A stretch of 64,000 bases of DNA from Kineobactrum salinum (lineage in GTDB: Bacteria > Pseudomonadota > Gammaproteobacteria > Pseudomonadales > Halieaceae). Each line of letters opens with the position of its first letter. Positions within the stretch are counted from its first letter, which is position 1. The notes under the pieces were generated by a model that searched no databases, was not told the DNA's origin, and was given only the letters and a program-made list of their open reading frames with translations. This document shows, one piece after another, positions 34,921 to 45,354 of the stretch. The stretch spans positions 1,922,001-1,986,000 of the forward strand of contig NZ_CP048711.1 of NCBI RefSeq assembly GCF_010669285.1, written 5' to 3'. The translations under genes and the position numbers were made by a program.

Positions 34921-35805
34921 TCAGGGACTGGACAAGGGCCGCCGCAAGCGCAGCACGCCGGTGGCGATGGCCGTGCCCAACAGTGTCACCACCATGCCCA
35001 CGGCTATCCGCAGCGTGAGTTGCTCCCCCAGCATGAAATAGCCCCAGAACAGTGCGCTCACCGGCACCAGCATGGTCACGGTCGAGGTCGCGGTGGCACC
35101 GGCACTGGCAATCAGCCCGAAATACAACAACAGGGCCGCGGCGGTGCTGAAGGCCGCCAGCGACAGTGCATTGGCCCAGGCCAGCCCACTGACAGGCTGC
35201 GCGGGCCACAACCAGAGGCCGGGCAGCAACAGCAGCAGGGCGGCCATCGCACAACTGCCCGCCGCCACCACCCGCACCGGCAGATGAGACAGATAAATGC
35301 GTGAGTAATTGCCTGCGAAGCCATAGCACAGGGTGGCAGCCAGTGCGGCCAGAATGTACCAGCCCTCCCCGCCCTGGCTAAAGTCCAGCCGCGCACCCGA
35401 CAGCACATACACCCCCACCAGGGCCAGCGTCAGTCCCAGATACTGCTGCCGAAGCACCGGCGTGGCAAAGAACAGAGCCCCCAGCAGGGCAGTAAAAACC
35501 GGGGTCGCGGCGTTGATAAGCGAGGTAAAACCGGCCTCCAGCCCGATAGTGGCCAGGGCCAGTAGCGAAAACGGCAGGGCATTGCTGAACAGGCCTACCA
35601 CCATCAGCCCGCCCCGGTGCTCCCACACCAGGCTCAGGTAGCGCCGGTTCAACAGCAGTGGCAGCAACAACAGCGCACTCACCCCCATCCGCAACGTGAT
35701 CAACGGCACTGCACCGAACTCGGGCGCGGCCACCCGCATGAAGATAAACGACAGGCCCCACAGTGACGACAACAGGAGCAGGCGCAGGGTATCGGCCGGC
35801 GACAT
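34921..35805 (-). CDS. EamA/DMT-family transporter
   Basis: 294 residues with ten predicted membrane helices in two EamA halves (SLWGLSFIFMRVAAPEFGAVPLITLRMG near the start and SALFWGYFMLGEQLTLRIAVGMVV near the end). Drug/metabolite transporters of this type export amino acids, nucleotide bases or other small molecules; specificity is not visible. The ATG at 35805 has an AGAGG box, while a longer start at 35853 adds a charged, non-conserved stretch. No obvious operon partner. Confidence 0.87.
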   Translation of the reverse strand: MSPADTLRLLLLSSLWGLSFIFMRVAAPEFGAVPLITLRMGVSALLLLPLLLNRRYLSLVWEHRGGLMVVGLFSNALPFSLLALATIGLEAGFTSLINAATPVFTALLGALFFATPVLRQQYLGLTLALVGVYVLSGARLDFSQGGEGWYILAALAATLCYGFAGNYSRIYLSHLPVRVVAAGSCAMAALLLLLPGLWLWPAQPVSGLAWANALSLAAFSTAAALLLYFGLIASAGATATSTVTMLVPVSALFWGYFMLGEQLTLRIAVGMVVTLLGTAIATGVLRLRRPLSSP

Positions 35806-35991
35806 GAACAGGTACCTCTGACTGGAAGGCGGCAGCTTACGGCAGCGCCGCACGCAAATAAAGCCTGCTGTGCAGGCTCCCGAACTGTCTGCCCTGGTAT
35901 CCTCATCCCCTGTCCCACTGGCATCGGACTAGACATCTCGGCCGCCAGCGCCGAACATAGCAGTCCCTGACGCTGTTTCCGGTATCTGCCC

Positions 35992-37068
35992 ATGCTTGTC
36001 GACAATCCCGAAATCTTTCGCGGCCTGAACTATCCCTGGGGCCGCAAGGTCGATCCCGAACCGGGGGTACCGGAGCAGGTCGCCGAAGGAGTCTACTGGG
36101 TCCGTTTTCCGATGCCCATGGGGCTGGACCACATCAACCTCTGGTTGCTGGAGGACGGCGCCGGCTGGACCGTGGTTGATACCTGTCTGGACCTGCCCCG
36201 GTCACGGGAAATATGGGAGGCGCTGTTTACCGACTTCCTGGGCGACAAACCCATCACCCGGGTCATCTGCACCCACATGCACCCGGATCATGTCGGCCTC
36301 GCCGGCTGGCTCACTGAGCGCTTTGACTGCCAGCTGTGGATGACCCGGGAGGAATACCTGCTGTGTCGCTCACTGGTCGCCGACACCGGCCGGCCGGCAC
36401 CGGAGGTGGCCATCAGCTTCTACCGGGCCGCTGGCTACAGCGAGGAGCAGCTGGCGGCTTATCGCGAGGCCTTCGGCGGCTTCGGCCGCGCCGTTCATCC
36501 ACTGCCGGACAGCTTTCGCCGCCTCAAGGACAGGGAGACCGTGACCATCGGCGAACGTTACTGGCAGGTCATCGTCGGCAGTGGTCATTCCCCCGAACAC
36601 GCCTGCCTCTACTGCCCGGCGCTGAAGCTGCTGATCGCGGGCGACCAGGTGCTGCCGCGCATCACTCCCAATGTCAGTGTCTTTCCGACTGAGCCCGAGA
36701 GCGACCCGCTGCAGGAGTGGCTGCAGTCCTGCTCCCGTATTCGCGAGCTGCTTCCCGACGACCTGCTGGTACTGCCCGCCCACGAGGCGCCCTTCCACGG
36801 CCTGCATGTCCGGCTGACGCAATTGATCGAGACCCACAAGCGGGAACTCAACCAGCTGTTCGAGCACCTGTCCGAACCGCGCCGGGTGGTGGACTGCTTT
36901 CCCGCACTGTTTCGGCGCGAGGTCACCGGCTTCCACCTCAGCCTGGCCACCGGCGAGACTATCGCCCATCTCAACTGCCTGCTGCGGCGGCGCCAGATCA
37001 GCTGTGAGACCGATGCAGAGGGTGTGGTCTGGTACCGGCAATTGCCGGAATCCCTGGCTTTCGACTGA
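35992..37068 (+). CDS. Metallo-beta-lactamase fold hydrolase
   Basis: 358 residues. The metal-binding signature THMHPDHVG gives H95, H97, D99 and H100; further ligands are in GSGHSPEHACLY and the late LPAHEAPFHG. The fold is N-terminal beta-lactamase-like, with a C-terminal helical extension (TQLIETHKRELNQLFEHL) as in multifunctional glyoxalase II-like hydrolases. It probably hydrolyses a thioester, lactone or similar bond in the cytoplasm. The gene stands alone, 184 bp upstream of zwf and on the same strand; a link with carbon metabolism is possible but not shown. Confidence 0.87.
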   Translation: MLVDNPEIFRGLNYPWGRKVDPEPGVPEQVAEGVYWVRFPMPMGLDHINLWLLEDGAGWTVVDTCLDLPRSREIWEALFTDFLGDKPITRVICTHMHPDHVGLAGWLTERFDCQLWMTREEYLLCRSLVADTGRPAPEVAISFYRAAGYSEEQLAAYREAFGGFGRAVHPLPDSFRRLKDRETVTIGERYWQVIVGSGHSPEHACLYCPALKLLIAGDQVLPRITPNVSVFPTEPESDPLQEWLQSCSRIRELLPDDLLVLPAHEAPFHGLHVRLTQLIETHKRELNQLFEHLSEPRRVVDCFPALFRREVTGFHLSLATGETIAHLNCLLRRRQISCETDAEGVVWYRQLPESLAFD

Positions 37069-37252
37069 GGCGCGGCGGCGGGATCGACTGCTTCAGATGG
37101 GGCGCTCAGGCAGCTGCCGCCGATCTCTGCTATCATCATCGCATCCAGCGGTTTCCAATCCGCGATCCCATCGCCGGCCTGCGCCCTCGCAGCTCACGCC
37201 GCCTGCGGTATCGCGTCAGCTTCCATTGGTCCCAGGTTGAGGAAAAACAGGT

Positions 37253-38707
37253 ATGAGTCAGACAGTTGACCTGGTGATTTTCGGCGGTACCGGGGATCTC
37301 TCGACCCGCAAGTTGCTGCCCGCCCTGTACCAGTTGCACCGCCACGGGCTGGCGGACCGGTTGCAGCGCATCGTCGCCACCGGGCGCGGGGAGATCGACC
37401 AGGAGACCTTCCGGGCCGAGGCTCACGCCAACCTGCAGACCTTCCTGCCGGAGCGGGACTGGGATGCCGCGGTCTGGGAGCGCTTCCGCGACCGGCTGCA
37501 CTACATGCAGATCCAGGCAGACAATGACGAGCATTTTACCCGGCTCGCGGATCTGCTGGCACAACACAATGCCACGGTGAAGCTGTTCTACCTGGCCACC
37601 CTGCCCTCGCTGTATGGCGATATCTGCAGCCATCTTCAGGCGGCGGGCGCTGTCGACCACCACAGCCGGGTGGTGCTGGAAAAGCCCCTGGGACACGATC
37701 TGGCCTCCTGTCATGAAATCAATCGCCAGGTCGCCGCGGTATTCGGTGAGGAAGCCACTTTCCGCATTGATCACTACCTGGGCAAGGAAACCGTGCAGAA
37801 CCTGCTCGCAGTGCGTTTCGGCAACCCCTTGCTGCACCCGTTGTGGAACAATACCTTTGTCGACAATGTGCAGATCACGGTGGCCGAGGAAATCGGCGTA
37901 GAGGGGCGCGGCAGCTACTATGCCAAAACCGGCGCGCTGCGCGATATGGTCCAGAACCACCTGCTGCAGGTGCTCTCCATTGTCGCGATGGAGCCACCCA
38001 CGAGCCTGGATCCGACCGACATTCGCGACGAGAAAGTCAAAGTGCTGCGCTGCCTGGAGCCCATCACGGCAGCCAACGCGAAGGAGCGCTCAGTGCGCGG
38101 GCGTTACGATGCCGGGGCGGTCAAGGGTGAGGCAGTGTCCGGCTTCCTGGAAGAGGCCGAGTACAAAGACGCGGAGACCACTGAAACCTTTGTCGCCCTC
38201 AAGGCCACGATCAACAACTGGCGCTGGGCCGGTGTGCCCTTCTACCTGCGTACTGGCAAGCGCCTCAGCCGGCGCTACTCGGAGATCGTGATCGAGTTCA
38301 AGAAGCTGTCCTTCTCCCTGTTTGCCAACGACCCCAACGAGCTGAGCAACAAGCTGGTGATCCGGCTGCAGCCCGAAGAAACGATCAGTCTGCATACGCT
38401 GAACAAGAAGCCGGGGCTGACCCGCAAGCTGCGCCTGCAACCGGTAGAGCTGCACCTGACCGAGGACCCGCAGCACAAGGGCGTGAGTTACGACGCCTAT
38501 GAACGCCTGCTGCTGGATGCGATCAACGGCGACCAGACCCTGTTCATGCGGCGCGATGAAGTGGAAACCGCCTGGCGCTGGATCGATTCGGTGATCGCAG
38601 CCTGGGACGAGGCGGGCACCCCCATCAAACCCTACAATTCCGGCACCATGGGCCCCGGGGCGGCAACAGCCTTGGTAGCCGTGGACGGACGCAATTGGTA
38701 TGAATGA
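37253..38707 (+). CDS. zwf: Glucose-6-phosphate 1-dehydrogenase
   Basis: 484 residues. The cofactor-binding start is VDLVIFGGTGDLSTRKLLPALY and the active-site motif RIDHYLGKE is intact; PFYLRTGKRL is also conserved. The enzyme oxidises glucose-6-phosphate to 6-phosphogluconolactone with NADP+ (or NAD+). It overlaps pgl by 8 bp and heads a zwf-pgl-edd operon, feeding the Entner-Doudoroff pathway. No HexR-type palindrome was recognised in the 184-bp upstream gap. Confidence 0.96.
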   Translation: MSQTVDLVIFGGTGDLSTRKLLPALYQLHRHGLADRLQRIVATGRGEIDQETFRAEAHANLQTFLPERDWDAAVWERFRDRLHYMQIQADNDEHFTRLADLLAQHNATVKLFYLATLPSLYGDICSHLQAAGAVDHHSRVVLEKPLGHDLASCHEINRQVAAVFGEEATFRIDHYLGKETVQNLLAVRFGNPLLHPLWNNTFVDNVQITVAEEIGVEGRGSYYAKTGALRDMVQNHLLQVLSIVAMEPPTSLDPTDIRDEKVKVLRCLEPITAANAKERSVRGRYDAGAVKGEAVSGFLEEAEYKDAETTETFVALKATINNWRWAGVPFYLRTGKRLSRRYSEIVIEFKKLSFSLFANDPNELSNKLVIRLQPEETISLHTLNKKPGLTRKLRLQPVELHLTEDPQHKGVSYDAYERLLLDAINGDQTLFMRRDEVETAWRWIDSVIAAWDEAGTPIKPYNSGTMGPGAATALVAVDGRNWYE

Positions 38708-39383
38708 ATGGCTTTTTTTTGACAGTCGCGAAGAGCTCGACCGCACGCTGGCCAGTACGCTGGCCGCGAGCTTGCGCAGTACGCTGGAACAGCAGTCCCG
38801 CGGCAGCCTGGCGCTGTCCGGTGGCAGCACGCCGCGGGGCATGTTGCGGCAACTAGCCGGCATGGCTCTGGCCTGGGCACGGGTCGACCTGAGCCTGGTC
38901 GACGAGCGCTGGGTGGAGCCGCGGGACCCGGACTCCAACGAGCGCCTGCTGCGCGAGAATCTGCTGCAGGGACCGGCGGCCAGCGCCCGCTTCACGGGAT
39001 TGAAATCACCCGGCGACGATATCGGCCATGCAGCCGAGCTGGCGAGCCGGCGCCTGGCGGCGCTGCAGCAGCCGTTCACTGCCGTGGTCCTGGGCATGGG
39101 CGCCGATGGTCACACGGCCTCCTGGTTTCCGCAGGCAGCCAACCTGGCCGCGCTGCTGGACCGGCAGGGTCAGGCGCGGTTCGCCGCCACGGAACCGGTG
39201 ACTGCCCCCCACCGACGGCTGACCCTGACGCTGGCCGCAGTACTGAACAGTCATCATATTCATCTGCAGCTTACCGGCGCCGACAAACGGGCAGTGCTGG
39301 AATCCGCGGTGCCCGACTCGCGCCCGGTCGCCAGCATCCTGACCCAAACCCGAACTCCCGTAACCATCTGGTGGGCACCGTAA
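38700..39383 (+). CDS. pgl: 6-phosphogluconolactonase
   Basis: 227 residues of the DevB/Pgl type: [40 protein letters not shown] and [14 protein letters not shown], the last a family hallmark. It hydrolyses 6-phosphogluconolactone to 6-phosphogluconate. The ATG at 38700 lies inside the zwf end (8-bp overlap), and its TAA shares a base with the edd start, so the three genes are translationally coupled. Confidence 0.95.
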   Translation: MNEWLFFDSREELDRTLASTLAASLRSTLEQQSRGSLALSGGSTPRGMLRQLAGMALAWARVDLSLVDERWVEPRDPDSNERLLRENLLQGPAASARFTGLKSPGDDIGHAAELASRRLAALQQPFTAVVLGMGADGHTASWFPQAANLAALLDRQGQARFAATEPVTAPHRRLTLTLAAVLNSHHIHLQLTGADKRAVLESAVPDSRPVASILTQTRTPVTIWWAP

Positions 39384-41197
39384 TGACAGATCCACGGCTC
39401 GACAGCATCACGCAACGCATTGCCGAACGCAGCGCCGATTCGCGCCGCGCCTATCTCGCCCGGATCGATGCCATGCGCGGCAACGGCCCGCTGCGCGGCG
39501 GGCTTTCCTGCAGCAATCTGGCACACGGCTTTGCCGCCTGCGAACCAGAGGACAAGCAGGTCCTGAAGCTGACCGAAGCGGCCAATATCGGCATTGTCAA
39601 CGCCTACAATGACATGCTGTCCGCCCATCAACCGCTAGGCGAATATCCGGACATCATCAAACGTGCCGCCCATGCAATGGGTTGCACCGCGCAGGTCGCA
39701 GGCGGGGTTCCCGCCATGTGCGATGGCGTGACCCAGGGCACGGCAGGCATGGAGCTGTCCCTGTTCAGTCGCGACATCATTGCCGCCGCGACCGCGATCG
39801 CCCTGTCCCACAACATGTTCGATGCCGCGCTGTGCCTGGGTGTCTGCGACAAGATCGTGCCCGGCCTGCTGATCGGCGCGCTGAGCTTTGGTCATCTTCC
39901 CGTCATGTTCGTGCCGGCAGGCCCCATGACAACGGGGCTGAGCAACAAGGACAAAGCCAGGGTCCGGCAACTGTTTGCCGAGGGCAAGGTGGGCCGCGAA
40001 GAATTGCTGGAGGCGGAATCCGGCGCCTATCACGACAAGGGCACCTGTACCTTCTACGGCACCGCCAACAGCAACCAGATGTTGATGGAGGTCATGGGGC
40101 TGCACGTCCCCGGTGCGGCTTTCGAGAACCCCGGCACCGAGCTGCGCCAGCGCCTGACCGAAGCGGCGTCCCAACGGGTATGCCGGATCACCGCACTGGG
40201 CAACGAGTACACACCGCTGGCCTGGGTGGTGGATGAGAAGTGTATCGTCAACGCCATTGTCGCGCTGCTGGCCACCGGCGGCTCGACCAATCACAGCATC
40301 CACTGGATCGCGATTGCCCGCGCCGCCGGTATTATCATCGACTGGCAGGACTTCAGTGAACTGTCGGCAATAACGCCGTTGGTGAGTCGGGTCTACCCCA
40401 ACGGCAGTGCCGATGTGAATCACTTCCATGCCGCCGGAGGAACCGGCTATGTAATTCGCACCCTGCTGGACCAGGGGCTTTTGCATGAAAATGTGCGCAC
40501 CGCCTGGGGACAGGGCCTGCGGCACTACACCCTGGAACCGCGCCTGCACGACGGTGCACTGCATCATGTGGAAGGTGTCTCCGAGAGCGCTGACCTGGAA
40601 GTGCTGCGGCCGGCCACCAGCCCGTTCGATGCAGAGGGCGGCCTGCGGCTGCTGCAGGGCAACCTGGGGCGCTGCGTGATCAAGGTCTCCGCGGTCGCGC
40701 CCGAGCACCGGGTGGTTGAGGCCCCGGCCCGTGTGTTCGAGAGCCAGGACGCACTCAGGCAGGCCTTCGAGGCCGGAGAACTGGAGCGGGATCTGGTAGC
40801 CGTGGTCCGGTTCCAGGGGCCCCAGGCCAACGGCATGCCCGAGTTGCACAAACTCACCCCGTATCTGGGTATTTTGCAGGATCGCGGCTACCAGGTGGCG
40901 CTGGTCACCGATGGCCGGATGTCAGGAGCCTCGGGCAAGGTTCCCGCTGCAATTCATGTGAGCCCCGAGGCGCTCGGCGGCGGCCCGCTGGCGCGCGTCC
41001 GCGACGGCGACCCGATCCGGCTGGATGCGGACAACGGTGAATTGCAGGCACTGGTGCCGGCCGACGAATGGCGCGAGCGGCCGGCCGTGCAACGCACCGG
41101 GCAGGACAGCGGCTTCGGCACCGGCCGCGAACTGTTCGGCTTCATGCGCAGCGCAGTGAACGAGGCCGAGGCGGGCGGTACCGTGTTTCAGGGCTAA
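39383..41197 (+). CDS. edd: Phosphogluconate dehydratase
   Basis: 604 residues of the IlvD/Edd family. Iron-sulfur ligand cysteines are in [10 protein letters not shown] and [12 protein letters not shown]; the gene ends with [28 protein letters not shown], the Edd signature. It dehydrates 6-phosphogluconate to KDPG. The ATG at 39383 overlaps the pgl stop by one base; an in-frame GTG at 39371 is less likely. The following step (KDPG aldolase, eda) is not in the window; it may be located elsewhere. Confidence 0.95.
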   Translation: MTDPRLDSITQRIAERSADSRRAYLARIDAMRGNGPLRGGLSCSNLAHGFAACEPEDKQVLKLTEAANIGIVNAYNDMLSAHQPLGEYPDIIKRAAHAMGCTAQVAGGVPAMCDGVTQGTAGMELSLFSRDIIAAATAIALSHNMFDAALCLGVCDKIVPGLLIGALSFGHLPVMFVPAGPMTTGLSNKDKARVRQLFAEGKVGREELLEAESGAYHDKGTCTFYGTANSNQMLMEVMGLHVPGAAFENPGTELRQRLTEAASQRVCRITALGNEYTPLAWVVDEKCIVNAIVALLATGGSTNHSIHWIAIARAAGIIIDWQDFSELSAITPLVSRVYPNGSADVNHFHAAGGTGYVIRTLLDQGLLHENVRTAWGQGLRHYTLEPRLHDGALHHVEGVSESADLEVLRPATSPFDAEGGLRLLQGNLGRCVIKVSAVAPEHRVVEAPARVFESQDALRQAFEAGELERDLVAVVRFQGPQANGMPELHKLTPYLGILQDRGYQVALVTDGRMSGASGKVPAAIHVSPEALGGGPLARVRDGDPIRLDADNGELQALVPADEWRERPAVQRTGQDSGFGTGRELFGFMRSAVNEAEAGGTVFQG

Positions 41198-41237
41198 TGC
41201 TCGATTGGCACTTATCTTGTTGGCCCACCCGGTGTCA

Positions 41238-41264
41238 GGTCGGCGTCCTGGAAGGGTGCCGACC
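41238..41264. terminator. Hairpin between convergent edd and DUF3014 genes
   Basis: GGTCGGC (41238-41244) and GCCGACC (41258-41264) form a 7-bp stem with a 13-base loop. Its place between two converging gene ends suggests a terminator role, but there is no T-run. Confidence 0.35.
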
Positions 41265-41344
41265 GGGCTACGAAGTCCCCCAAAAATCCTAAAGTAAATG
41301 CCATTTTCGGCCAGTACCCCGTCGGCGGATCGCAGCCGGAGCGG

Positions 41345-42202
41345 TCAGCGCAGCAGTTCTTCGCGCAGCGTTTGGGCCTGCTGCTTGATCAGCCGAAGAT
41401 TCTCAGGGCCCATGCGCAGCAGTTGCTTCTGCAGCGACGGCAAGGATTCCAGCTCGGGATCGGCATAGGTGTACATGACCGAGTCCTGCTCCAGGGGTAT
41501 CGGGCCCTCCAGTTCCGGCGTGGCGAGAATCCGGTCCAGGGTACGGATCACCGCATTGTCGAAATCCTCTGGGTCCAGGCCGAGTTGGGCATAGGCTTGC
41601 TCATACAATGGCCGCAGTCGATGAAAACTCTCCGCCATGGCCTCGACATCCAGCTTGGCTATGGCCTGGGCATAGCCATCGTAGCGCTCATAGCCCTCGG
41701 GATCGAGATAGATCTGGCCCTCCCGCACATCTACTGCAAAGGGCTCCTCCGGTGCGGAAAGTGGCAGATTCTTGCGCAGGACCGTGCCCCGGCTGGTACC
41801 ATCCACCAGCGCTGAAACCCGGGCTATGAGATTGTCCTCCTCCACCAGCGGTGAAAACTCGTCGCTGTCGCCACCGACAGAGCTGATCTCTTCACGCAGT
41901 AGCTTGTCGCTGTCCTCCAGCGCCGGCAGGGCGGGGGCGGGTTCCTCAGCCGGCTCGGCCGGCTCGGCTGGCTCCTGAGCCACCGGCTCGGGCCGGGGTG
42001 GAATATCCGGCGCCGGCGGTAACGGCTCGGGCAACGCAGCCGGAGCAGGATCAGGTGGCGCCTCATCCACCGGCGCATCACCGCGCGGATACAGCAGCAG
42101 GAACAGCGCAACCACCACCGCAACCGCCAACACTATCAATTTGACAGGCGCACCACCGCGCTTGGGTGGATCCTGCAACTTGTCATCCGGAGTGGCTTGC
42201 AT
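41345..42202 (-). CDS. DUF3014 domain-containing membrane-anchored protein
   Basis: 285 residues: a short cytoplasmic tail, one membrane helix (VKLIVLAVAVVVALFLLLY, residues ~20-38), a long Pro/Glu/Ala-rich linker (~45-95), and a periplasmic DUF3014 domain with PLSAPEEPFAVDV, YERYDGYAQAIAKLD and EQAYAQLG. Such proteins span the periplasm from the inner membrane; their function is unknown. The gene stands alone between convergent edd and the divergent peptidase. Confidence 0.85.
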   Translation of the reverse strand: MQATPDDKLQDPPKRGGAPVKLIVLAVAVVVALFLLLYPRGDAPVDEAPPDPAPAALPEPLPPAPDIPPRPEPVAQEPAEPAEPAEEPAPALPALEDSDKLLREEISSVGGDSDEFSPLVEEDNLIARVSALVDGTSRGTVLRKNLPLSAPEEPFAVDVREGQIYLDPEGYERYDGYAQAIAKLDVEAMAESFHRLRPLYEQAYAQLGLDPEDFDNAVIRTLDRILATPELEGPIPLEQDSVMYTYADPELESLPSLQKQLLRMGPENLRLIKQQAQTLREELLR

Positions 42203-42392
42203 ATCGCCTCCTTGGCCAGGGGTACTGTGGTATCGGACCGCAACGGGGGGCCAGGGTTCTATAATTACGCTGCTAACAGAGCAGCGTCAACCGCCAATCC
42301 GTCCGGCAGTCACGGACACCGTCGCAGCTGCCACTGGTCATGCCGGTATTTTCTGGTAAGCTGATAAAAAGCATCAACGCAAGGATGGCTGC

Positions 42393-45257
42393 ATGCTGCT
42401 CCCGATACTCTCCCGCGCTGGCACGCTGCTTTTGTTGTGCCTGGTCCTCACAGGATGTGGCGGCGGTGGGGGTGGCGGCAGCAACCCCGCGACACCGGCG
42501 GTCAATCAACTGCCGATTGCCTCAATCAGTGCACCCGCCAGCGTCGCCGCCGGTGAGCAAGTGCTGCTGGACGGCAGTGCGAGCAGCGACGGCGATGGCC
42601 GCATCACCAGCTACCGTTGGCAGCAGGTCGATGGCCCCGCGGTAGAGCTGGACAGCGACAGCAATGCCCAGGCCAGCTTTACTGCACCACAGGTCAACAG
42701 CGATACCAACCTGACTTTCTCTCTGACCGTGACCGACGACGACAACGCCGAGAGCAGCAGCTCAATCACGGTGACCATAACGAGCGACCCCAGCGGGGCC
42801 CGCTTTGCGCTGAGCGGCTCGGTGTTGGCCTCCGGCAATCAGGTGGTCGACGGCGATACCAACGATCCAAATACGACCTACAACCCCAACGACACCCCCG
42901 GCAGCGCGCAGGCCCTGGTTAACCCGGTGACCGTGGGAGGTTATGTCAACCTGCCCGGTAGCGGGGCCGGGGGCCGCTCCCAAGTGAGCGGGGATATCGA
43001 CGATTACTACCGTGTCGAACTGCTCCAGGGTCAGTCCGTCACCCTGCTGGTAGCAGATTTCGAAAGCGCCGATGCGGACCTCTACCTGTACTCCGAACAG
43101 GGCGAGATCATCGACTTCTCCATCGCCACGGGTGAGCTTGAAACAGTGACGGCGCCCGCGACGGCCACCTATGTGGTCAATGTCACCGCCTTCTCGGGCG
43201 CCACCAATTACATCATGGCAGTGGGGAGCCGGGCACTCTCGGTACCGAACGCGAGCGCCGAGATCGTCCCCGGAGAAGTGATCGTGGAATACGAAGGGGA
43301 CGACGGTCAGCAACTGGTCCCCGCCGCTGCCGAGGCACTCACTCGCAGCATGGGACTGCGGCAACAAGCCGGCGGGCCGGGCAGGGCCCGCTTGCTGGCC
43401 CTGCGCGCAGACCTGGCGACACACCGGCGCCTGGGCAAGGCGATAGCGCGGCGAGCGCAGTTCGCGGATGTGCAACAACAATCGCGCTGGGAAACCCTGC
43501 TGAGCATCAAGACCCTGCGCAACAGCCCCGGGGTGCGCCGAGCCGAACCCAACTTCCGTGTCCGCCCCTCGCTGCAACCCAATGACAGCGCCTTCGGCCT
43601 CCAGTGGCACTACCCGCTCATTGCGTTGCCCGCCGCATGGGACAGCAGCACCGGGGATCCCTCGGTCATTGTCGCGGTGGTGGACACCGGCATTCTGGCG
43701 GGGCATCCCGATCTCGCGGGCCAGCTCGTCCCGGGCTATGATTTTGTCAGTGATCCACAGCGAGCGGGGGATGGGGACGGCATTGACCCGGATCCCGAGG
43801 ATCGGGGCGATCCAGAGAATCCGGCTGCCAGCAGTTTTCACGGCACTCATGTGGCCGGCACGATTGCCGCCCGCGGCAACAACAGTATCGGCGTCGCCGG
43901 CGTGGCCTGGAACAGCCGCATCATGCCGGTGCGGGCACTGGCGGAAGAGGGTGGAACCTCCTACGATGTGGCCCAGGCTGTGCGATTTGCCGCCGGCCTG
44001 AACAATGATTCGGGCACTGTTCCGGCGCAGCCGGCCTCCATCATCAACCTTAGCCTGGGCGGTGAGGGTTTCAGCCAGATCAACCAGCAATTGTACCGCG
44101 ACCTGCGCGAACAGGGCATCATCGTGGTCGCGGCTGCGGGCAATGAGGGCAGCAGCAGCCCGGGCTATCCTGCCTCGTACGAAACCGTGTTCGCCGTGTC
44201 CGCCGTGGATGGCCAGCGCCGCCTCACCGGCTACAGCAACCGGGGCATCCACATAGATCTGGCCGCCCCCGGGGGCGACAGCAGCACAGACTTCAACGGC
44301 GATGGCTATCCCGATGGGGTACTCAGTACCGGGGGCAGCGTCGGCGCCAATGGCATCGAGCCTTCCTATGTGTTCCTGAGTGGCACTTCCATGGCCGCGC
44401 CGCACGTTGCCGGTGTGTTCGCGCTGATGCTGGCGATAAATCCGGACCTGGACGCCGCAGCTGTGGAGTCACTGTTGCGCAACGGTGATCTGACGGTTGA
44501 CCTGGGGGAGCCCGGACGTGACGATCTCTACGGCCACGGCCTGGTGGACGCTCGGCGCGCGGTCAATGCGGCGCTGGAAAGCATGGGCAGTACGGTACGG
44601 CCGGCCGCTTCATTGATCGCTTCATCTACCACGCTGAATTTCAGTTCCTCAACCGACTCCCTGGATCTGGTATTGAGCAATGGCGGCAGCGGTGATCTGC
44701 AGGTACTGGACCTGAGCAGCGACGAAGCCTGGCTCCTGGTCTCGGCAACCGATACCGACACCGCCGGCCTGGGACGCTACACATTACAGGTCCAGCGGCA
44801 GGCGTTGGCAGACGGCCTGTACAGCGCGACCCTCACTGTTCGTTCCAGCGCCAACAGTCTGCAAATCCGGGTGTTGGTCTCGGTCGGGGGTGGCTCCAGT
44901 GCCGATGTCGGTGTGGTCTACATTCTGGTCTACGAGCCGGCCACGGACGAAGTCGTGGACCAGGCCGTGGCCAGGGCCGAAAACGGCCGTTACCGCTATG
45001 CCTTCCCGGAACTACCGGCAGGCGAGTACCAGCTGATCGCGGGGTCCGATGCCGACAATGACCTGACCATATGTGACGCGGGCGAAGCCTGCGGCGCCTG
45101 GCTGAGCACCGACCGGCCCGCCCTGATCCAACTGGACCGCGACCTGGAGAATATCGATTTTCCCATCGACTTCCTGGTGACGCTGCCCGCCCAGGCTAAT
45201 GCGCCGACGGCACCGGGTACGCAGCTCCCGCCAGCGACATTGCAGAGACAACCTTGA
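42393..45257 (+). CDS. S8 family serine peptidase, lipoprotein
   Basis: 954 residues. A lipoprotein signal (LLLLCLVLTGCGGGG) leads to a PKD-like Ig domain (~45-130), a pre-peptidase C-terminal-type beta domain (~175-275), and a propeptide-like stretch (IVPGEVIVEYEGDDG onward). The subtilase domain follows: catalytic D431 in VAVVDTGILAGHPDL, H483 in HGTHVAGT, oxyanion Asn in AAGNEGSSS, and S666 in SGTSMAAPHVAG. C-terminal beta domains (~735-930) include a second Ig-like repeat. It should be anchored to the outer membrane or exported and degrade proteins. The start ATG follows AAGGA. Placement of the prodomain after the PPC domain is unusual. Confidence 0.9.
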   Translation: MLLPILSRAGTLLLLCLVLTGCGGGGGGGSNPATPAVNQLPIASISAPASVAAGEQVLLDGSASSDGDGRITSYRWQQVDGPAVELDSDSNAQASFTAPQVNSDTNLTFSLTVTDDDNAESSSSITVTITSDPSGARFALSGSVLASGNQVVDGDTNDPNTTYNPNDTPGSAQALVNPVTVGGYVNLPGSGAGGRSQVSGDIDDYYRVELLQGQSVTLLVADFESADADLYLYSEQGEIIDFSIATGELETVTAPATATYVVNVTAFSGATNYIMAVGSRALSVPNASAEIVPGEVIVEYEGDDGQQLVPAAAEALTRSMGLRQQAGGPGRARLLALRADLATHRRLGKAIARRAQFADVQQQSRWETLLSIKTLRNSPGVRRAEPNFRVRPSLQPNDSAFGLQWHYPLIALPAAWDSSTGDPSVIVAVVDTGILAGHPDLAGQLVPGYDFVSDPQRAGDGDGIDPDPEDRGDPENPAASSFHGTHVAGTIAARGNNSIGVAGVAWNSRIMPVRALAEEGGTSYDVAQAVRFAAGLNNDSGTVPAQPASIINLSLGGEGFSQINQQLYRDLREQGIIVVAAAGNEGSSSPGYPASYETVFAVSAVDGQRRLTGYSNRGIHIDLAAPGGDSSTDFNGDGYPDGVLSTGGSVGANGIEPSYVFLSGTSMAAPHVAGVFALMLAINPDLDAAAVESLLRNGDLTVDLGEPGRDDLYGHGLVDARRAVNAALESMGSTVRPAASLIASSTTLNFSSSTDSLDLVLSNGGSGDLQVLDLSSDEAWLLVSATDTDTAGLGRYTLQVQRQALADGLYSATLTVRSSANSLQIRVLVSVGGGSSADVGVVYILVYEPATDEVVDQAVARAENGRYRYAFPELPAGEYQLIAGSDADNDLTICDAGEACGAWLSTDRPALIQLDRDLENIDFPIDFLVTLPAQANAPTAPGTQLPPATLQRQP

Positions 45258-45310
45258 GCGGGGTTGGGTAAACAGCCCTCAGGGTGCCAAATAGATCCGC
45301 ATCACGGTTC

Positions 45311-45334
45311 ACTGCCGCCGTCGCCGGCGGCAGT
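45311..45334. terminator. Perfect 10-bp hairpin between convergent genes
   Basis: ACTGCCGCCG (45311-45320) and CGGCGGCAGT (45325-45334) pair perfectly around a TCGC tetraloop. It lies between the S8 peptidase stop and the AlgP-like stop, a likely bidirectional terminator despite the missing T-tract. Confidence 0.45.
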
Positions 45335-45354
45335 TCGGGATCAGCCGCCGAACT

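Noticed and set aside
39635-40849. 404-codon open frame opposite edd
   Set aside because: Antisense shadow of a highly conserved gene, with His/Gln-rich translation and no start context.
42762-44405. 547-codon open frame opposite the subtilase gene
   Set aside because: Shadow frame; the forward strand holds the catalytic triad and lipobox.
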